Positions 28,201 to 43,200 of a stretch of DNA of 64,000 nt are shown here, piece by piece. Position numbers and translations under genes: made by a program. The DNA comes from Tanytarsus gracilentus (lineage: Eukaryota; Arthropoda; Insecta; Diptera; Chironomidae), in contig JAXRKN010000035.1 in NCBI GenBank assembly GCA_038502055.1, positions 624,501 through 688,500 of the forward strand, written 5' to 3'. Within the stretch, counting starts at the first letter, position 1; every line of letters starts with the position of its first letter. The notes beneath the pieces are model-generated. The model was not told the DNA's origin. It did no database searches and was given only the letters and a program-made list of their open reading frames with translations.

Positions 28201-31200
28201 GGATTTATTTTAATTAAAAAAATGTAAACAAATTTATTTTAAAAAATCAAACGGTTTTAAAATATTAAAATTTTTTTTTAAGGTTAATAAAAATTAATAA
28301 AAAAAAATTTCTAAAGCTTATTTAACACTTTTCAAACCCTTTTCACACCTTTCTTAACCCAATTTCCACATCTCTCAAGCATCCTCCACAAAGCACCCAA
28401 TTCCAACTTCCCTCCAGCCAAATTTCAAACTCACAAAATCCGCCAAAAACAAGAGAAACAAAAAAAGAACATAAATGATGAAAAAAAAATGTCAAAACAA
28501 ATTGAGGCAACAAGACACACTCGGCGGATCTTCTTCTTATCTCAACTTCTCTCGCATGTCTCACTTCGTGTTTCGGGCTTGTTTTAATGTCTCTCGCCGT
28601 TGTCGTTGCGTGTGTAGTCGAGACTCTTTTACGGAAACTCATTTATCATGCGATCGTTAAATGGCGCTGGATATTTTTTTTGTGAGTGCTTTCTTTACTC
28701 GATGATGGAATTAAGTGAACACTTTTAAGCTAAAGACATGATGATGATGAGGGATAGATTTTTTGGGTTACTCTAAATTTTGAAAGTTTTTTGGGGGAAT
28801 TTAAAATTGGGCATTTTAAGTTAGAGAAATTTAAAAAATTTCTAATTAAAAATAAAACAAATGTTTAGATTTAATAAAAAATTTACATAAGAAATTTTAA
28901 ATGTTATCACCCTAAATTTTTCTTATTTTATCCAAAAATCCTTTGATGTTAATTTCAAAATTTCACCCCTCGGGGGTCAAAAACTAAACACCCTAAAAAA
29001 TTTTAAAATAAATTTTAATCTTTCAAAAAACTTTTAAAAACTATTTTTCGTGAAAATTTTTAAATGTCCCTATATTGTTTTTATTTCATCCAAAAATCTT
29101 TTGACCTTAAATTTAAATTTTAACCTCTTTTTGGCAAAATATCCAAGGGGTCAAAAACACCCTAAAAATTAAATTTTAAACCCCTTTTAAAAACCACCTC
29201 AAATTTATCCATTTCACGCACTTCTTAACATCAATCGATCCACACACCAAACCATCATCAATAAGCATAACAAGCTGCAGATTACAACAACACCCAGCCA
29301 CCAAATTAATTCCACTTCACGACCCTCATTTCTCGCGTCTTTCGCTCCTCAACTTCTCGTTTGGTGTTTTTCGTCTTTAACTCACTCTCGCAGGCACTTT
29401 GCAGAAACGCTTTGTACACGTTGATTATAGTCATTACCATCCATTCGATCATCACGCTCGTCTTCTTCTTACAGCACCGAAAAAAAACTCACAAACGAGA
29501 ACTTTTTTGCACAATTGCATAAAAAATAATTTTCTTCTTTGCCTTCTTTTTTTTCTCTCTCTCTTCCTTTTAAGACTCTCTCAAGTGGCTTTTTTATTGC
29601 CAATTTTACCTCACGTTCTTCTTCTTACTCGCACTCTTTTGTCTCCTGTTCGCTTCTCTCTCTTCTAGCTGCTGCTCGCCTTTGTTTCTTCACACTTTTT
29701 ATGGGCAAAATTCTTTTCATTCAAGATGCATATGCTGTTGCTGTTCGCTGCCGTCTTGTTATTATTTGCGGTTTTCTTCTTTAGTGTTTGAGTTGTGTTT
29801 TTTGGAGTAGAGATAGGGAAAGTGAATTGAGGAGGATTTTAGTTTATTTTTAATGAAATGTTTTAGAATTTTTTATACTAAAATTTCAATAAATAAAAAT
29901 ATCAACTTTAGAGTAAATTAAATATTTAAATTTAAGGTACATAAATGTCCAACTTTAGGGACATTAAGTATTTCTAATTTAACGTCTAAATTTAGAGTCT
30001 CAACCCTATCACACAAAACAACTTAAAGCTTCCGAATTCAATTATCTCCAAAAATATTTGCGATTCCATAAAAACAACTCAAGCTTTTGTTCGCCAACAT
30101 ACTCACATTACATTCAGTTAACGCAACATGCATTCAGAGCTCATGCAGAATCTCAATTTCCCTTCGTAACGCAAGAAAAAAGCAAATTTAAATATTGAAA
30201 GCTGTAAAAATCCTTAAAAGCATCGCAAACATGCGGAGAAACAAACCCGAGCGCCATGCAACATTTAGAATGTAAGAGGGAAGTGCATCAGCAAACAAAA
30301 AAAGGAATTTCAGCTTTGCAACATAATTTTAAAATCATAAAAATTGAGTTTCCGAATGTGCAAACAAGAAATTTGAGAAGAAAAAAAAACAAAGAGAGCT
30401 GAAGAAATGTTTTGATGGTAAACAGATTGAGTTTTATGGATGTGATAGAGAAGAGAATGAATTTAGGGTCAGGTGGCGCTAGAAAATATTTAGAGAGTCC
30501 ATTTTGGATTTTAAAGGATCAAAAATTAATTTTAATTTATTGGTTATGAAATTTTTAAAATCTGCAGTAATTTTTTTAAGGTCAACCTTAAAGTAATTTT
30601 TCTTTAAAATCTTTCATAATCTTTAATCTTCCACTTCCACTAAGCATCTGAAACAGAACGACTACAGAAATCACTTTTTTGCCATCACTTCTCTCACTCT
30701 CATCGCAATTATAATCATCTTAATAAACTTCCCTCTTGAATATTATAATTCCTAATGTCTTTCTCCACTGTTTACCCAAAGGATTTTCTTCTCATTTAAT
30801 TAATTGACAGCGAGAGAGCGCAAAAAAATTTCCATCTCCGAACCCTAGGCGAGAAGAAGTTCAATAAAACTTAATGATTTTAATCGCTTTCTAGCAGTGT
30901 TTAAAAATAATTTTTTAGGTGAAAAGTTTTCGAATAAATTTCCGCTATTTAAAATAGTTTGACATCCCTTGGAAGGGGTTGAGAATAAATTGCGAAACTT
31001 ATTGATGAGAAAATCAATAAAAGATTCAAATTAATTTTCTTCGATCCTTTTAAGATTTGTTAACTTTTGTGTTAGATTTTGGGATAAAATATTTCTCGAG
31101 CGAGGGTCGAAATTGATTAAAAGAATGTGAAAATGGACTGAAGATGCTTTCGGCTGAATTTAGGGGAGATCAAAGAATGTTTTTGGAGATGTTTGATGAA

Positions 31201-34200
31201 GAATTTTGAAAGGAAAGCAGAAAAGTCTTTTTGAGATGTTATGAAGAGTTTTTCAAGGACTTTTTGGTTGTTTGAAAAAATATGAAATAATTAATTGAAA
31301 AATTTTAAAGATTTTAAAAATAAAAAATTTAAAATATTCAAAAAATTTATTCTGAGACGTTAAAATTTTATTTTATAATACATTAAATTTTTAATTTTGA
31401 ACAGAAAAGCAATAAAAAATAATTTTTGCATCCATAAAATATTTTAATTTTTCCCTCACCCTAAAATTTCCACAAATTTTTCTTCCTCCCTTTCTGAGAA
31501 ATTTTAATGCACAAGAAAAATCCCACCGGGAGCCAAAGCAATTTTCATTTAATGAACAGAAAAGAAACAAATGAAGAGAGAAGAAAAATGAGAAGGAAAA
31601 TTTCACTTTACGTTGTTTGGGATTTCAAGTTTTGTTGTTTTGCGAGATTACTGGAGAAATTTTCTTGGTTTTATTGAAAAATAAAAGGAAATTGCTGTGA
31701 TGTGCATCATTAGAGAGATTTTTAAGGTTGGATGGAGAAAATTGAATCTAGGAAAAAGTTTCGAGATTTGCGAAAGTTTGGAAATTAAATAAATTAAATT
31801 TTCTTAAATTGTAACGGTCAAAAAAATTTAAAAAATTAATTTTTCTAAAAAATTTAAAAAATAAATTTTCCTCTCAAAATTTTCATTCCATTAAATTCAC
31901 CAAAATCGATCACAGACCATTGACCATCGAAAACTTTTCTGTCATCGAAAAATTCAGTCAACAACAGAAACTTTCTCGTCTTTCACCCCCAAAAAAAACT
32001 ATTTTCAAACAACCTTGCGAAGTGATTCAACTCGAACGAACAGAAATTTCCTGATAAAAATCATCGAAAACGACTTTTCTATTGTCGCTCTCTCTTCGAT
32101 TGTTGGCGGCTGATAAACAAAGCAGAAAAACCAAATGATGATTACGACATGGTGGCTGTGAGCTGGTGACAATAACAATAAAATCAATCTTTTGCTTCTA
32201 TTTTATCTGCGATTCGAGAATGAAAAGCAATTTCAAAGAAGAAAAAATTATTTTCTGCACAAGTCGGTGAAAGAAAATTATCGGAATTTATGTAAAACAT
32301 TGCAAAGACGGGAATTACGTGAAGGTGGGAAAATTAATGGGAGGTCAATAGGGGTTCAAGGTACCGGGATATTTGGAATTTTTATTAAAAATAATTAAGA
32401 GTTATTAAAATTTTAGAATTTCAAGTAGTTTTATTTAAAAAGTTTTAATAAATGTTAAAAATTCAATTTTTTATTCAAAATCTAGAAAATTAAATTTTCA
32501 TAACTTTTCACTCAAAAGTTAAATCACCTTGATTATTTTTTTATTTTATTGATTTCCAAAAAATAATTTTTTCATCCCGTCAATTTTTAAATCCCTAAAC
32601 TCAATTTTCAATCTCATCTCTGATTTCGCATAATTTTTATTCAACTCGAACCACCAAATTTTCTCTTCTTCTTTATTGTAAAGTAATGCAAACAAATTTC
32701 CATACGTGAAGATTATCAAGCGAGAAGCAGCAAAAAAAATATTTCCACCGTCGATGTTGATAAAGGAAAAAGTTTTTCGTTCTCATTTGTTGGGCTGGCA
32801 ATAAATTCGATACCGAGACACAAATTGAATGCGCGTGAGGTTGTGTGGGTGAGATATCGATATTCGAAGGTGCGGATAAGGAAATTTTGAATCTTAAACT
32901 CTGCATGAGAGATAAATGAGAAAGGATGTCATGGAGGCATGTTGGAACATGGAAATTATCACGTTGTTAAGCCTGAAAGCGATATCGAGAGATGTAAATT
33001 GTGAGCTGAAGGTGAAATTTACATGATAATGGAATTAGAATGGATTTTTTTGGGGAAGGGCGAGATTAAAAATGAAATTTAGTGATGTGAAAATTAAAAT
33101 TTGGGTTTAAAATATTTTTACATATTTATTTAAGTAATTTTTTTAAAATTTACATTAAAATTTGATAATTAATTTTTTAAAAACATTTTAACGGTGAAAA
33201 AAAATTTAAATATTTACGCAAGAATTTTTAAAAAAATTGATAATAATTTTTTTTAACATTTTAACGGTGAAAAAAAATTTAAATTTGACACTCAAAAAAA
33301 GTTTCGTTAAAAAATTTAACAAAGCAAAGAAATTTTTTTTTTTCATCACATTTTTTGCATATTTCTTTTACCTTCCTCAAAAAACCCGTTTTGAACTTCT
33401 CACATGACAATTTCATGAACTGCGCGACATACCCAAAAAGACGTAACACATGTCTCGAGCGGAAGATAAGAAAGAAACTTTTTAAAATTAATTTGCGAGG
33501 TGAAAAAATTCACGGTCGAAATGATAAATTTAAAAATTCATTTCGATTTGAGATAAAATATGAAGTGAAAACCACTTTCACGATCGCCTTTGGGAGATTT
33601 TTTAATTTTAATCATCATTTTTTATTTTTAAATATCTGCAATTCAATCTCGTTAATAATTTTTTATTAAAAGTTGAATTTTAAAATGTTGTAAATCAAAA
33701 TTTTTATCGCTTTATGATTAATGAAGTTGGGGTGAATTTTTAAAGAGTTGAGTCAAGGAGTGGAAACTAGAAATATTTAAATTTAAAATGTGAAAAATTT
33801 CATAAAAATTGCAAAATTCGATTAAAAAAATATCGAAATATTTCTAGTTTCCCGCCCTTGATTTAAAATGTTCTTGACCTCTTCAAAACGTGTCAAAACA
33901 CCGCCACGACGCCTCGGCGACACAAAGATGCGAGCACATAACAGATAACATGATGATAATGATGATGGAAAGAATAAAAAAGGTAAAAATATTGCTCGAA
34001 AAATGACCATGAGGCAAATTAAAAAGGAAGATGAAAAATTATTGGGAAGTGAACGAGAATAAATGACCGTAAAATTCATGAAATTGATTTTTTATTCAGC
34101 GACAATGTTGTGAAATCAGGTGCATAAAATTGTTTGAGGATAAAAAAATTAATTGAATTTTTTTATTTATTTAAAATTATTAAAATTATTTTGGATAAAA

Positions 34201-37200
34201 AAAATGAAAAATGAATAAAAAATCAAGGGTGGGACACTCGTAATTTTTAAAAATAATATTTTGGATTCAAAAATATTAAGGATGTGACACTGGAAATTTT
34301 TTAAAAGGAATATTTTAGTGTCCCATCCTTGTTTAAAATTTCTTTGTCAATTTTTTAAGGTAAAAAAATATTTTAAGTTTAAAAAAAATTTAATTTTCAA
34401 AGATTTTTTAGTAAAATTTTTACTCAGATTTTTTACTAAATTTTTTTATGTTAAAATTTTAATATTATATTTTAGTATTTTTAAAATTTAAATAAAATAT
34501 TTCCGTTAAATTTTTAAAACCTCTCACACCTCGTTAATTTTAATAAAACATTTAAATTATTTTTCAATAATCCCCAAGTCACTTTCAATGACTCATTCTC
34601 ACTTTATTTTCATCCTCGTCTTATCTCATAAAACACCATCAATAAATCACAAATACACAAAAAAGTTTCTTTTCAATTCACGCCAGATTAAAGAAATTCT
34701 CTTAAAAAGAATCTTTTACAGTTTTCTTCTTCAATAACGAATAAAAATTTATGAAAAATGGAATTTTTTTCACTTTAAAATGTTTTTACTTTTTTTGCGA
34801 TAATAAAAAATTGAAAAATGTGCATTTTTGAGGGGATTAGTGAGAGCTCAATAAAAAAATCTCTCGCAAGATGGAATTAACGGATTTTCTGCAATTGAGA
34901 ATTGTGGGTTGATAATTGATGGCAGTTGGAAGCTGATTATGGTCAATTCCAATCGAATCCGTGGTTGGATTATTAAAGCGATAAAGAAAATTGCTTTTTA
35001 CACTCTTTCAATATTTTATTTAACGTCTAAAGTATGGATAAGGGAATGAGCGGCGAGTGAATGCGATCATTCATCAGCCGGTAAGAGTGTGAGAATGGCA
35101 ATGATGAAGTCACAAGGCTGAAAGTGACCGTGGATGATAAAAAATATTGCGGGGAAAAAATTTGTTATAAAAAGTTGAAGATTGAAAAAAAATTAAAATA
35201 TTTAAGTTAAAATTTAAAAATTTAAATGAATTTAAAAATTTAAAAGACGTTAAAAATAATTTTGAATATTTTTAATTTTTTTACAATTTAATTCAAAATT
35301 TTTCTCAATTTAAATTTCTATTAATTTCCTCACGACCTCAAAGTTTCTTCATCTTTTTTCCTCATCTTAAAAATTCCGCTAATAAAAATTTCAATCTCCA
35401 TAAAACTTGGAAATTTCTTCTTAAAAGCGACATCAAAATAAAAACTTTTTATGGCAGAATCGAAAGTAAATATTTAGGTGGTCCATCAGATGAACATTAT
35501 TGGCTTCGAGACAACATTTACTGCCTCACATGATGATTATTACACGGTCGCACCTTTATTGGTAAAATGGAAGAAGAAGAACATTATGGTGATGCGGCAG
35601 TGCGACGGTTTATGACTAAAGAGATTAGAAATTTATTGGAAAAAAATCGATGAAAGTGAAAATCGATTTTAATAAGTAAAATTTAATGTTTATGAAATTC
35701 AAAAAAATTTAACGATTTTTTGTAATTTAAAAAAATATTAAAAGTCCCTCAAAAAATTCATCGACCACCTAACAATTCAATTTAACACATTTTAAACCAA
35801 TTTTATCTAAATTTCACGTCTCGTCACTTCCCCAACCCTCGAGAGTGATTTCAACAACACAAAAAAATTTTATCACTCGATAATTTTTTCATGCTCAATA
35901 AATTTTATTTTTTTCTCTCTGTGTGTCCACAACTGAATTGTGTTTTCAATTTTTATTTTCATCTCGCTATCATCACAATCCGATCTAGCACCTAAAACAT
36001 GAAAACAAAGCAATAACATTTGTTTGCGTCCCTTCTCAGTTTCTTATCGGAGGTTTTTTTATTTCTTCATTATCAAATCAACAATTGAGAATTTATTAGA
36101 CTTTTTTTGGTTAATTTAGGAATTCTTTTGTGTGATAAAAAAGTTATTAATCTTTTTAGAGGAGAAATTATTTTTGGAGGTTTTTTAAATTTTTTGAACT
36201 TTGGATTTAAATTAATCCTAGATTAAATTTTCTAAATAAATTTAAGATTAAAAAATTTCAACTTAATGTTAAATTTAATCATAGATTAAAGATGAACGAA
36301 TAAACTTAGATTAAATTAAGTTGATTAATTTAAGATTTAAAAAATCTCAAATAAATCTTCAGATTAATAAAATCTCAAATAAATCTTGAGATTAATAAAA
36401 TAATCCTCAGATAAAAATTAAATCTCAACCTCTAAAAAAATTGCAACCTTCTCTCAAAACTTTTCCTCAAACGCATTTCTAATGCTTCGCCATGAAGAAA
36501 AATCGTCATAACTTAAAAAATCGATTTCTCGTCTGCTCGTAAACTTTTTCCACGACCCATCAAAGTGCACTTTTTCAACCTCGAGTCTACCTTTCAGGTT
36601 TGAGTTTGTGCAGTGCTCACCAACACATCGTCACGCTTTACTTTTCTGCATCGATTTTTTTTGCTGCAATTCTCGTTGCATTTTCTCGTTTTTTTTTCGC
36701 CTAGAGGCAGACAGACCGGGTGGTGGGTGGTTTGAGATGGGAGAGCACATAAAGTGAAGATGAATTGAGACAGAAAAAGAAGAAGAAATAAATTGTATTG
36801 CAAATATTTGAAAATTTTAAAACGGTTAAATTTTTTTTTAAATTTATATTTTTCTAATTTTTATTTTTTCTAACTTTATTTCTATATTCCTCAAACTCTT
36901 TCCACACTTTTCTTCTTCTTCTTTTTTCGTAAGCGTCGACGACTAGTGCAAGTGCTGCCTGATAACATCCGACATAATAATGCCAAGGATTTCTGCACTT
37001 TTTTCTCGTTTTGCCGACGGCGGAGCGGAAATTTACGAAAATAACAAACAATTTGTGCTCTCGGCTTTGAAATTTGCTTAGAGGAAAAACATTAAAGAAA
37101 ACTTTTCACTTTTATCGATTATAAGAAAAAGTTTTATGGGTGAAAATTTTAAATAAATTTTTCGGGTTTTAAAAATTAATTTTCAGGATTTTTTTAAAAA

Positions 37201-40200
37201 ATTTAAAATTTTGAAGATGAATAAAAATTTAAATTTATCAAAATTTTCTCCAAAATTAAATCCCACAAAAATCATCGCATCATAAAAAAACTCTCAAGTT
37301 CCAATTTTTTTTTCATCCCCACCGTGTGGTCCATCATCACTTCACTGTTCACAATTTAATAAACTCTGAAATTTAATATTCTGAAAAAATTCCTTCTGCT
37401 TCTGGTGCGATGCTAAAGTGTCTTTGAGTGAAAAAAAAATGCAGAAATCTTTGATTAAAATAAGAAATGCAGCGACGATGAAATTTGATATTTTTTCACC
37501 TCACAACGCTTCTGAGAGAATTTTTTTGAATTTGTCGAGATGAAAAGGGAATTTTTGAATAAGAAGTTTTGATGTTTTCTGAAGCAATTAATCAGCAAAT
37601 GAAGTGTGAAAAAATTAGTGAGATTGAAAATTTTGATGAATATTTTTGAATTCTAAAAATACGTTAGATAATTGATGGAAATTTTTAAGAAACATTTAAA
37701 ATTAAAAAATACGTTAAAAAATATTCAAAAAATTCGTTAAAAAATATTGATAAATTTTTTAAAATAATTATTTAAAAAAGATTCAAAAAATTCTTTACAA
37801 AATATTAAAAAAATTCCGTTACAAATTTTTAATAAATTTTTAACCATCAAACTTTATTTTTTCGACCTTTCATCGTGATCGCTGCATCTCAAACTTGATG
37901 TCACGGAAAAATTCGCTCGAGTGTAAAAAATCTCGCTCATAATAAAAACTGATGCAGCTACTGTCGAAATTCTTTCCGCCTTGCTGATTTTTTTCGCTGC
38001 AACTCAAAGCGACACTTAACAAAAATTTTCATTTGCTCCGGAAACTTGAGAAGATAAAAAAATCTGCAATTCAAAAGAATTAAAAACGCAATGAGGTGAC
38101 GATAACGAGAAGTAGTTAGTAGACATAAAAGAAATTCGCTCGAGTGAGAAGTTCTGACATTAAAAATGTGTGAAAAGTTGTCGTGAAATGCATTTTTAAG
38201 TGAGAAGAAGTTTGAGGTGAAAGAAGAGGCAGGAAAAAATTCAAAATTATGCTGATTAACAAAGAAATTGCATAAAAAATAAATGTTGAAGTGAGAAACC
38301 GGAAGTTGGCTGTAAAGAAATAAAATTTTGATGGTCAATTTTGAATTGCGATGTCTGGAGTGATAAAAAATTTATGAGTTATAATTTTTGAAGTTTGTTG
38401 ATGAAAATTTTAAATCAAATTTATTACCTGAAAATTTTAAAAAATTAATTTAATTAATTTTTTCGTAATTTTGTTTGAATTTTTATAAAAAATTTTATTT
38501 AAAAATTTGAAACTTTTATGAAAAAAAATCAGATTAAAATATTTGAAGTTTTCTATAATTTTTTTTATCAATTTGCACAAAATCAAATTCAATTTTTTTC
38601 TCATTTTCGCTCACATAAATTTTTTCATAATCAAACCAAAGCGAAGCGAAAAGAAATTAGTCATAGACACTTGAGACTCACTCACACATGCATAACATCA
38701 CCCTCCCTTCACTACCTCAACTTATATAAATGTGCATTTGCACCCCTCTCGTAAGCGATTCATCATAAAAGAAAATAAATTTCGTGTTTGTTTGTCAAAA
38801 GCAATCAAATTTGAGATGGAAAATGACATGCACCGTAATTATCGAGGTATTATGCTCTGGAAGTTCTTTAGCTGAGTTTTTGATTGCGATTTTGTGCAAT
38901 TTTTTAATTGCAAGTAAGAATTTGATTGAGAGATTTTTAAACTCGAGATTTTTTTCTCTGCGTTGAAAATTATAAGAAAATTTTTTTTCTTTGTTTGTTT
39001 TTCTCATAAAGTAAATTTTCCATCAAAAAAAAAATCCATCAAATTTTCTTTCTTCAATTTTTCACACACTAAACTCATAAAAAAATTTCCTTTGATTGAT
39101 TTCGAACAGTGAAAAATTGAATTTTTTCTTCTCCAATAAAAAAAAGATTTTCCTGTGAAATTTTTCTTCCATCGAGTGAAAAAAAAATTGTTTGACGAGG
39201 GTGAAAATTTATGGCATTGTTAGCATCTCCAAACACAACGCACAAATTGAGGAATGATTTCGACATGGACCTCAGCTGGTCTGCCGCAGCAGCGCTCAAA
39301 AAATAAATTGATTTTCATCAATAAAAAAAAATCATCTAAGGATTTTTTTTCGTTGACAATTTTAATAGCTGCGCAAGTTTGAAATTTAACATTTAAAGAC
39401 TTTCACACCGACCTCACGCACTCACAATTTAAGGCTACGTGACCTCGATGTAAAAAATATTTGTCGACCGGAAATGTCGCGAGGAAAAGAAATTTTTCTC
39501 TTTTTTTTGTTATATTTTTGGGGCGGAAGAAAAATTGAGAACGGAAAAAATTTATCAAGAAATATTTAGGATGAAAAATTGGCGATGGTCAGGAAAAGAT
39601 TTTATTTTGGGTGATGGAAAAAATTTACTGTAATTTGAAATGAGGTCATTTGAGTTCTGTAGATTTTTTAAATTGAATTTTTTTGAGCTTGAAATTTGAA
39701 TTTTTTACACAAATTTTTTTAACGTATTTTAAAATTTTAAATAATTTTTACACAAATTTTTTTAACGCATTTTTAAATTTTAAAAAATTTAATTACTTAA
39801 TTTTACAAACAAAAAAACCACTTCAAAGTTCAAATTTCACCAACCAAAAATTTTCCCTCAAAAATTTGCTCACTCTCGAAAATGGAACTTAATTGACTGT
39901 CATCAAGTTTCTCTTATGATTTTAATGCGTTTGTTGTGTAAATTCATTTTATTGATTTTCCTCGCTGTGTCAATACGAAAAATTGAATTGTAGCCATTCA
40001 GTCTCACTGTATCACTATCCATTGGTCACTCACTCATGCTGATCAATTTATTTTTCGGTCATTTTAAGGGAGAGAGATTGGGAAAATCACAGACATGAGT
40101 GCAAACATGAAATTTACATTCGAAATTGCCTTCGAAACTAAAACAGTCGAGTGACCATGATTTTGGGTGGTTTTCATCGGAGATTGGATGAAAATTTTCA

Positions 40201-43200
40201 GAACAAAGTGAAAAATATAATTTTGAAGGTTTTTAATAGAAAAAAAATAATTTTAATAAATGAGATTTTTTTATAAAAAAAAATAATTTTTGCATTTTTT
40301 ATTAAAAATTTACAAAAAAAAATTGAAAAAGCAGCAATTGAGAAAAAATCACTCAAAAACATTTCTATGTGCATAAAAAAATGTCAAGAGTAATAAAAAA
40401 TTTCAACTTCAATTCAAAAACTAGCCAACAATTTTTTTATATTTTTCAATAAATAAAAAATCACTCTTGACTCTAAACTTCAACCATCAAATGCTTTTTC
40501 ATCAGAATTTAAAATTTTATGTTTGATTTTTTTACAGAACGCTCGAAAAAAAAGTAAACAAAGGCCGATGGTCGAATTGCAATTTTTATCCTTCATTCTT
40601 TTCAGTCCACTGCAATTATTTTCGAGTGTTTTTTTGTTATGCATGAATTCGATGAATGAAAAAAGTCAATTGAGGTTTTTTAACGATGTTGCGATTTTTA
40701 AAACATTTTTATAGGATTTGGATTTAAAAATATTTTGGATTTTTTGAAATATTTATTTATTGAATTTTGATAAAAATAATCAAAAAAAAAATAAAATAAA
40801 ATTATAATTTTTAAAAATTCACCACAAAAATCTTTCAAAACCTCCCGCAGATATTTCCACCATCTCGCGCCGAAAAAAAGTCCTCGAGAGAGCTAAATAA
40901 AATTTCCATAATTTTCTCATTCATTTTCTTCTCGCAGCTTCACATGCCATTCACAATATTTTCTCTGTCATGTACACGAGTCACACATGCACATACGCTA
41001 TGCGAGTAGTTTAAGTGTATCAATGTCGCATAGGAGGAAAAAATAAGCTGCTTAGTGAGAGGATAAGAAGAAAAAAATTGGAGAGAAGTTGAAGGAAAAA
41101 GTTGGTGATATAAAAAAATTAGTAATGGAGTTGAAATTTAAAAAAAACGTTGAAAAATATTTCAAATTAAAAAATACAAGTTTTAAGACTAATTTATATT
41201 TTTTCGAGCATATTTTTAATTAATTAAAATATCCAAAATCTATTTTTTTTTTCAAATTTATAAAAAATTCTAAAATTTCACCAACAAAATTTTTATCAAA
41301 AATATTTTCACCGAAAAAATATTTTTTATCACCCTCAGAGAAAAAAAAGTTAAATTAAATTTCTTATAAAAACGCAAACAATTTATTTATTTTTTTAATA
41401 AAAATTCTCAATTATTTTTTTCTCTCTCTCGCACGCCACAAAAACCGTTCACTGCCGTTCAGCTGATGATTTAATGAGATTTTTATTAAAAATAATTTTC
41501 ATGCTTGCATGAATTTTCTGAGTACAGCTCAGAGGGGATGAAGAGATTATGAGAAATGTACACAAAACCTCGTTGTGTGGTCGAGCAACCCTTTTTTTTT
41601 GGGATGCGGCAAAAAAAAGTGAGGCGAGATTTAATTATTAAATTTTTTCTCACTCGCCTTTTGCGGTTTTGCGAACGTTTATGAGGAAATGCAGTAAAAG
41701 TTTAACGAAAATTGAGGTAATTAAGGATGAAAAAGGTTAATGACTTTATGTGGGGGAAAAAATTAGAATTTTAAATGTTTAAAAAAATTCAAAGCAATTA
41801 AAGAAAATTGACTGAAAAATTTGATGAAAAAAATTGAAACTAAACTTCAAAATTAATCAAATAAATTAACAAAAACTAATCAAATTAAATCTCTTAAATT
41901 GAAAAAAAATTTCGCATCAAAAAAGTGTCAGAAAATCCACCCTCGATGTACAAACTTTTTTTTCTTCTTTCCGAGGTGCGAAAATTGCGCAAAAAAACGA
42001 GAAATTTAATTAAAACTAAAAGCATCAATCTGCGATATCACGTCGTCATCATTACAGATCTTTTCATCACTTTGAGCTGCTTTTGATTTAATTAAATTAG
42101 AAAGTGGAGGGAGAAAAGTTTCGGAAGGAGAAAAATTTGTTGATTTTCATCAATGAAATTTTTTTTTTATTTTTTTTTGATATTTTTAGAAAATTAATTT
42201 TTTATAAAAAATCCAAGAAAATTTCGATATTTTTTTTATTTCCAAATTTTTAGAAAATCAAAATTTTTTTCTAAAAGTAAAAAATCAATTTCCACATTTT
42301 TCATCAAATTTTCCTCAATTACCAGCTGTTAGTTTCCACTTTTCATTTTCTTCTCTAATTGGATTTTTCTGCTCACTTTTTTTTATAATTTTCTTCGAAC
42401 GAGAAATTTATGGAAATTCGAAAGCAAGAAAACTCGTCACTTGAATACGAAATTAAGGAGAGTAAAAAAAGAGCCATGGACAACGTTGCTGACGTTGTTG
42501 CTTTTGATAAGGTGGAGTGAGGTATTAATAAGAAGAAAAATGTGTTGAGGACTTTAAGTGGGCTTGCAGGAAAAAAATCTTGACCATCTGCAATGCGACG
42601 AGAAAAAATCTTTTTGGTGGTTTTTGTGTGATCTTTTTTAAAGATTTTTTAATTTAAATTTTTTTTTCGCATTTTGTTTCAAATTTTTCATATTTTTTTT
42701 GTTGATTTTTCAAAAATTTGTTTTAAATTTTTTGATGTTTAAAATTTAATTTTTTTAAATAAAATTTGCTAAAATTTTGCATCAAAGCTTTTCTTAAATT
42801 TTTCACCTTAAATTTTTACTAAATTTTTCAATTCTAAAAACCCATAAAAATCTTCACTCTCCCAACACGATGACAATGAAGTGCACATTTATTGACTTTT
42901 ATTGGCCTTTTAAGTATAAAAGTGGGTAAAGAATGGCGTGATAGAGGCGAGCGAGTCGAAGGAAGGAAATGTCGTTTGTGGCTGGGTGAAAGACGCTTCA
43001 CTTTTTGGCTTAAGAAAAGGAAGGAAATTGGCTCGCATCGCTATGGCTTTTCAATAAAGTGAAGAAAAAAGATAAAAGCGAAGGAAAAAGATGAAAAGAA
43101 ATTTTTACAAAGTCATGAAAAATTTTTTAAGATGTTCAAAAGAAAATTTTTAGGTCATCGCGGTTGGAGATAAATTTTCGTGTAATATCAAAGTTCTTGA

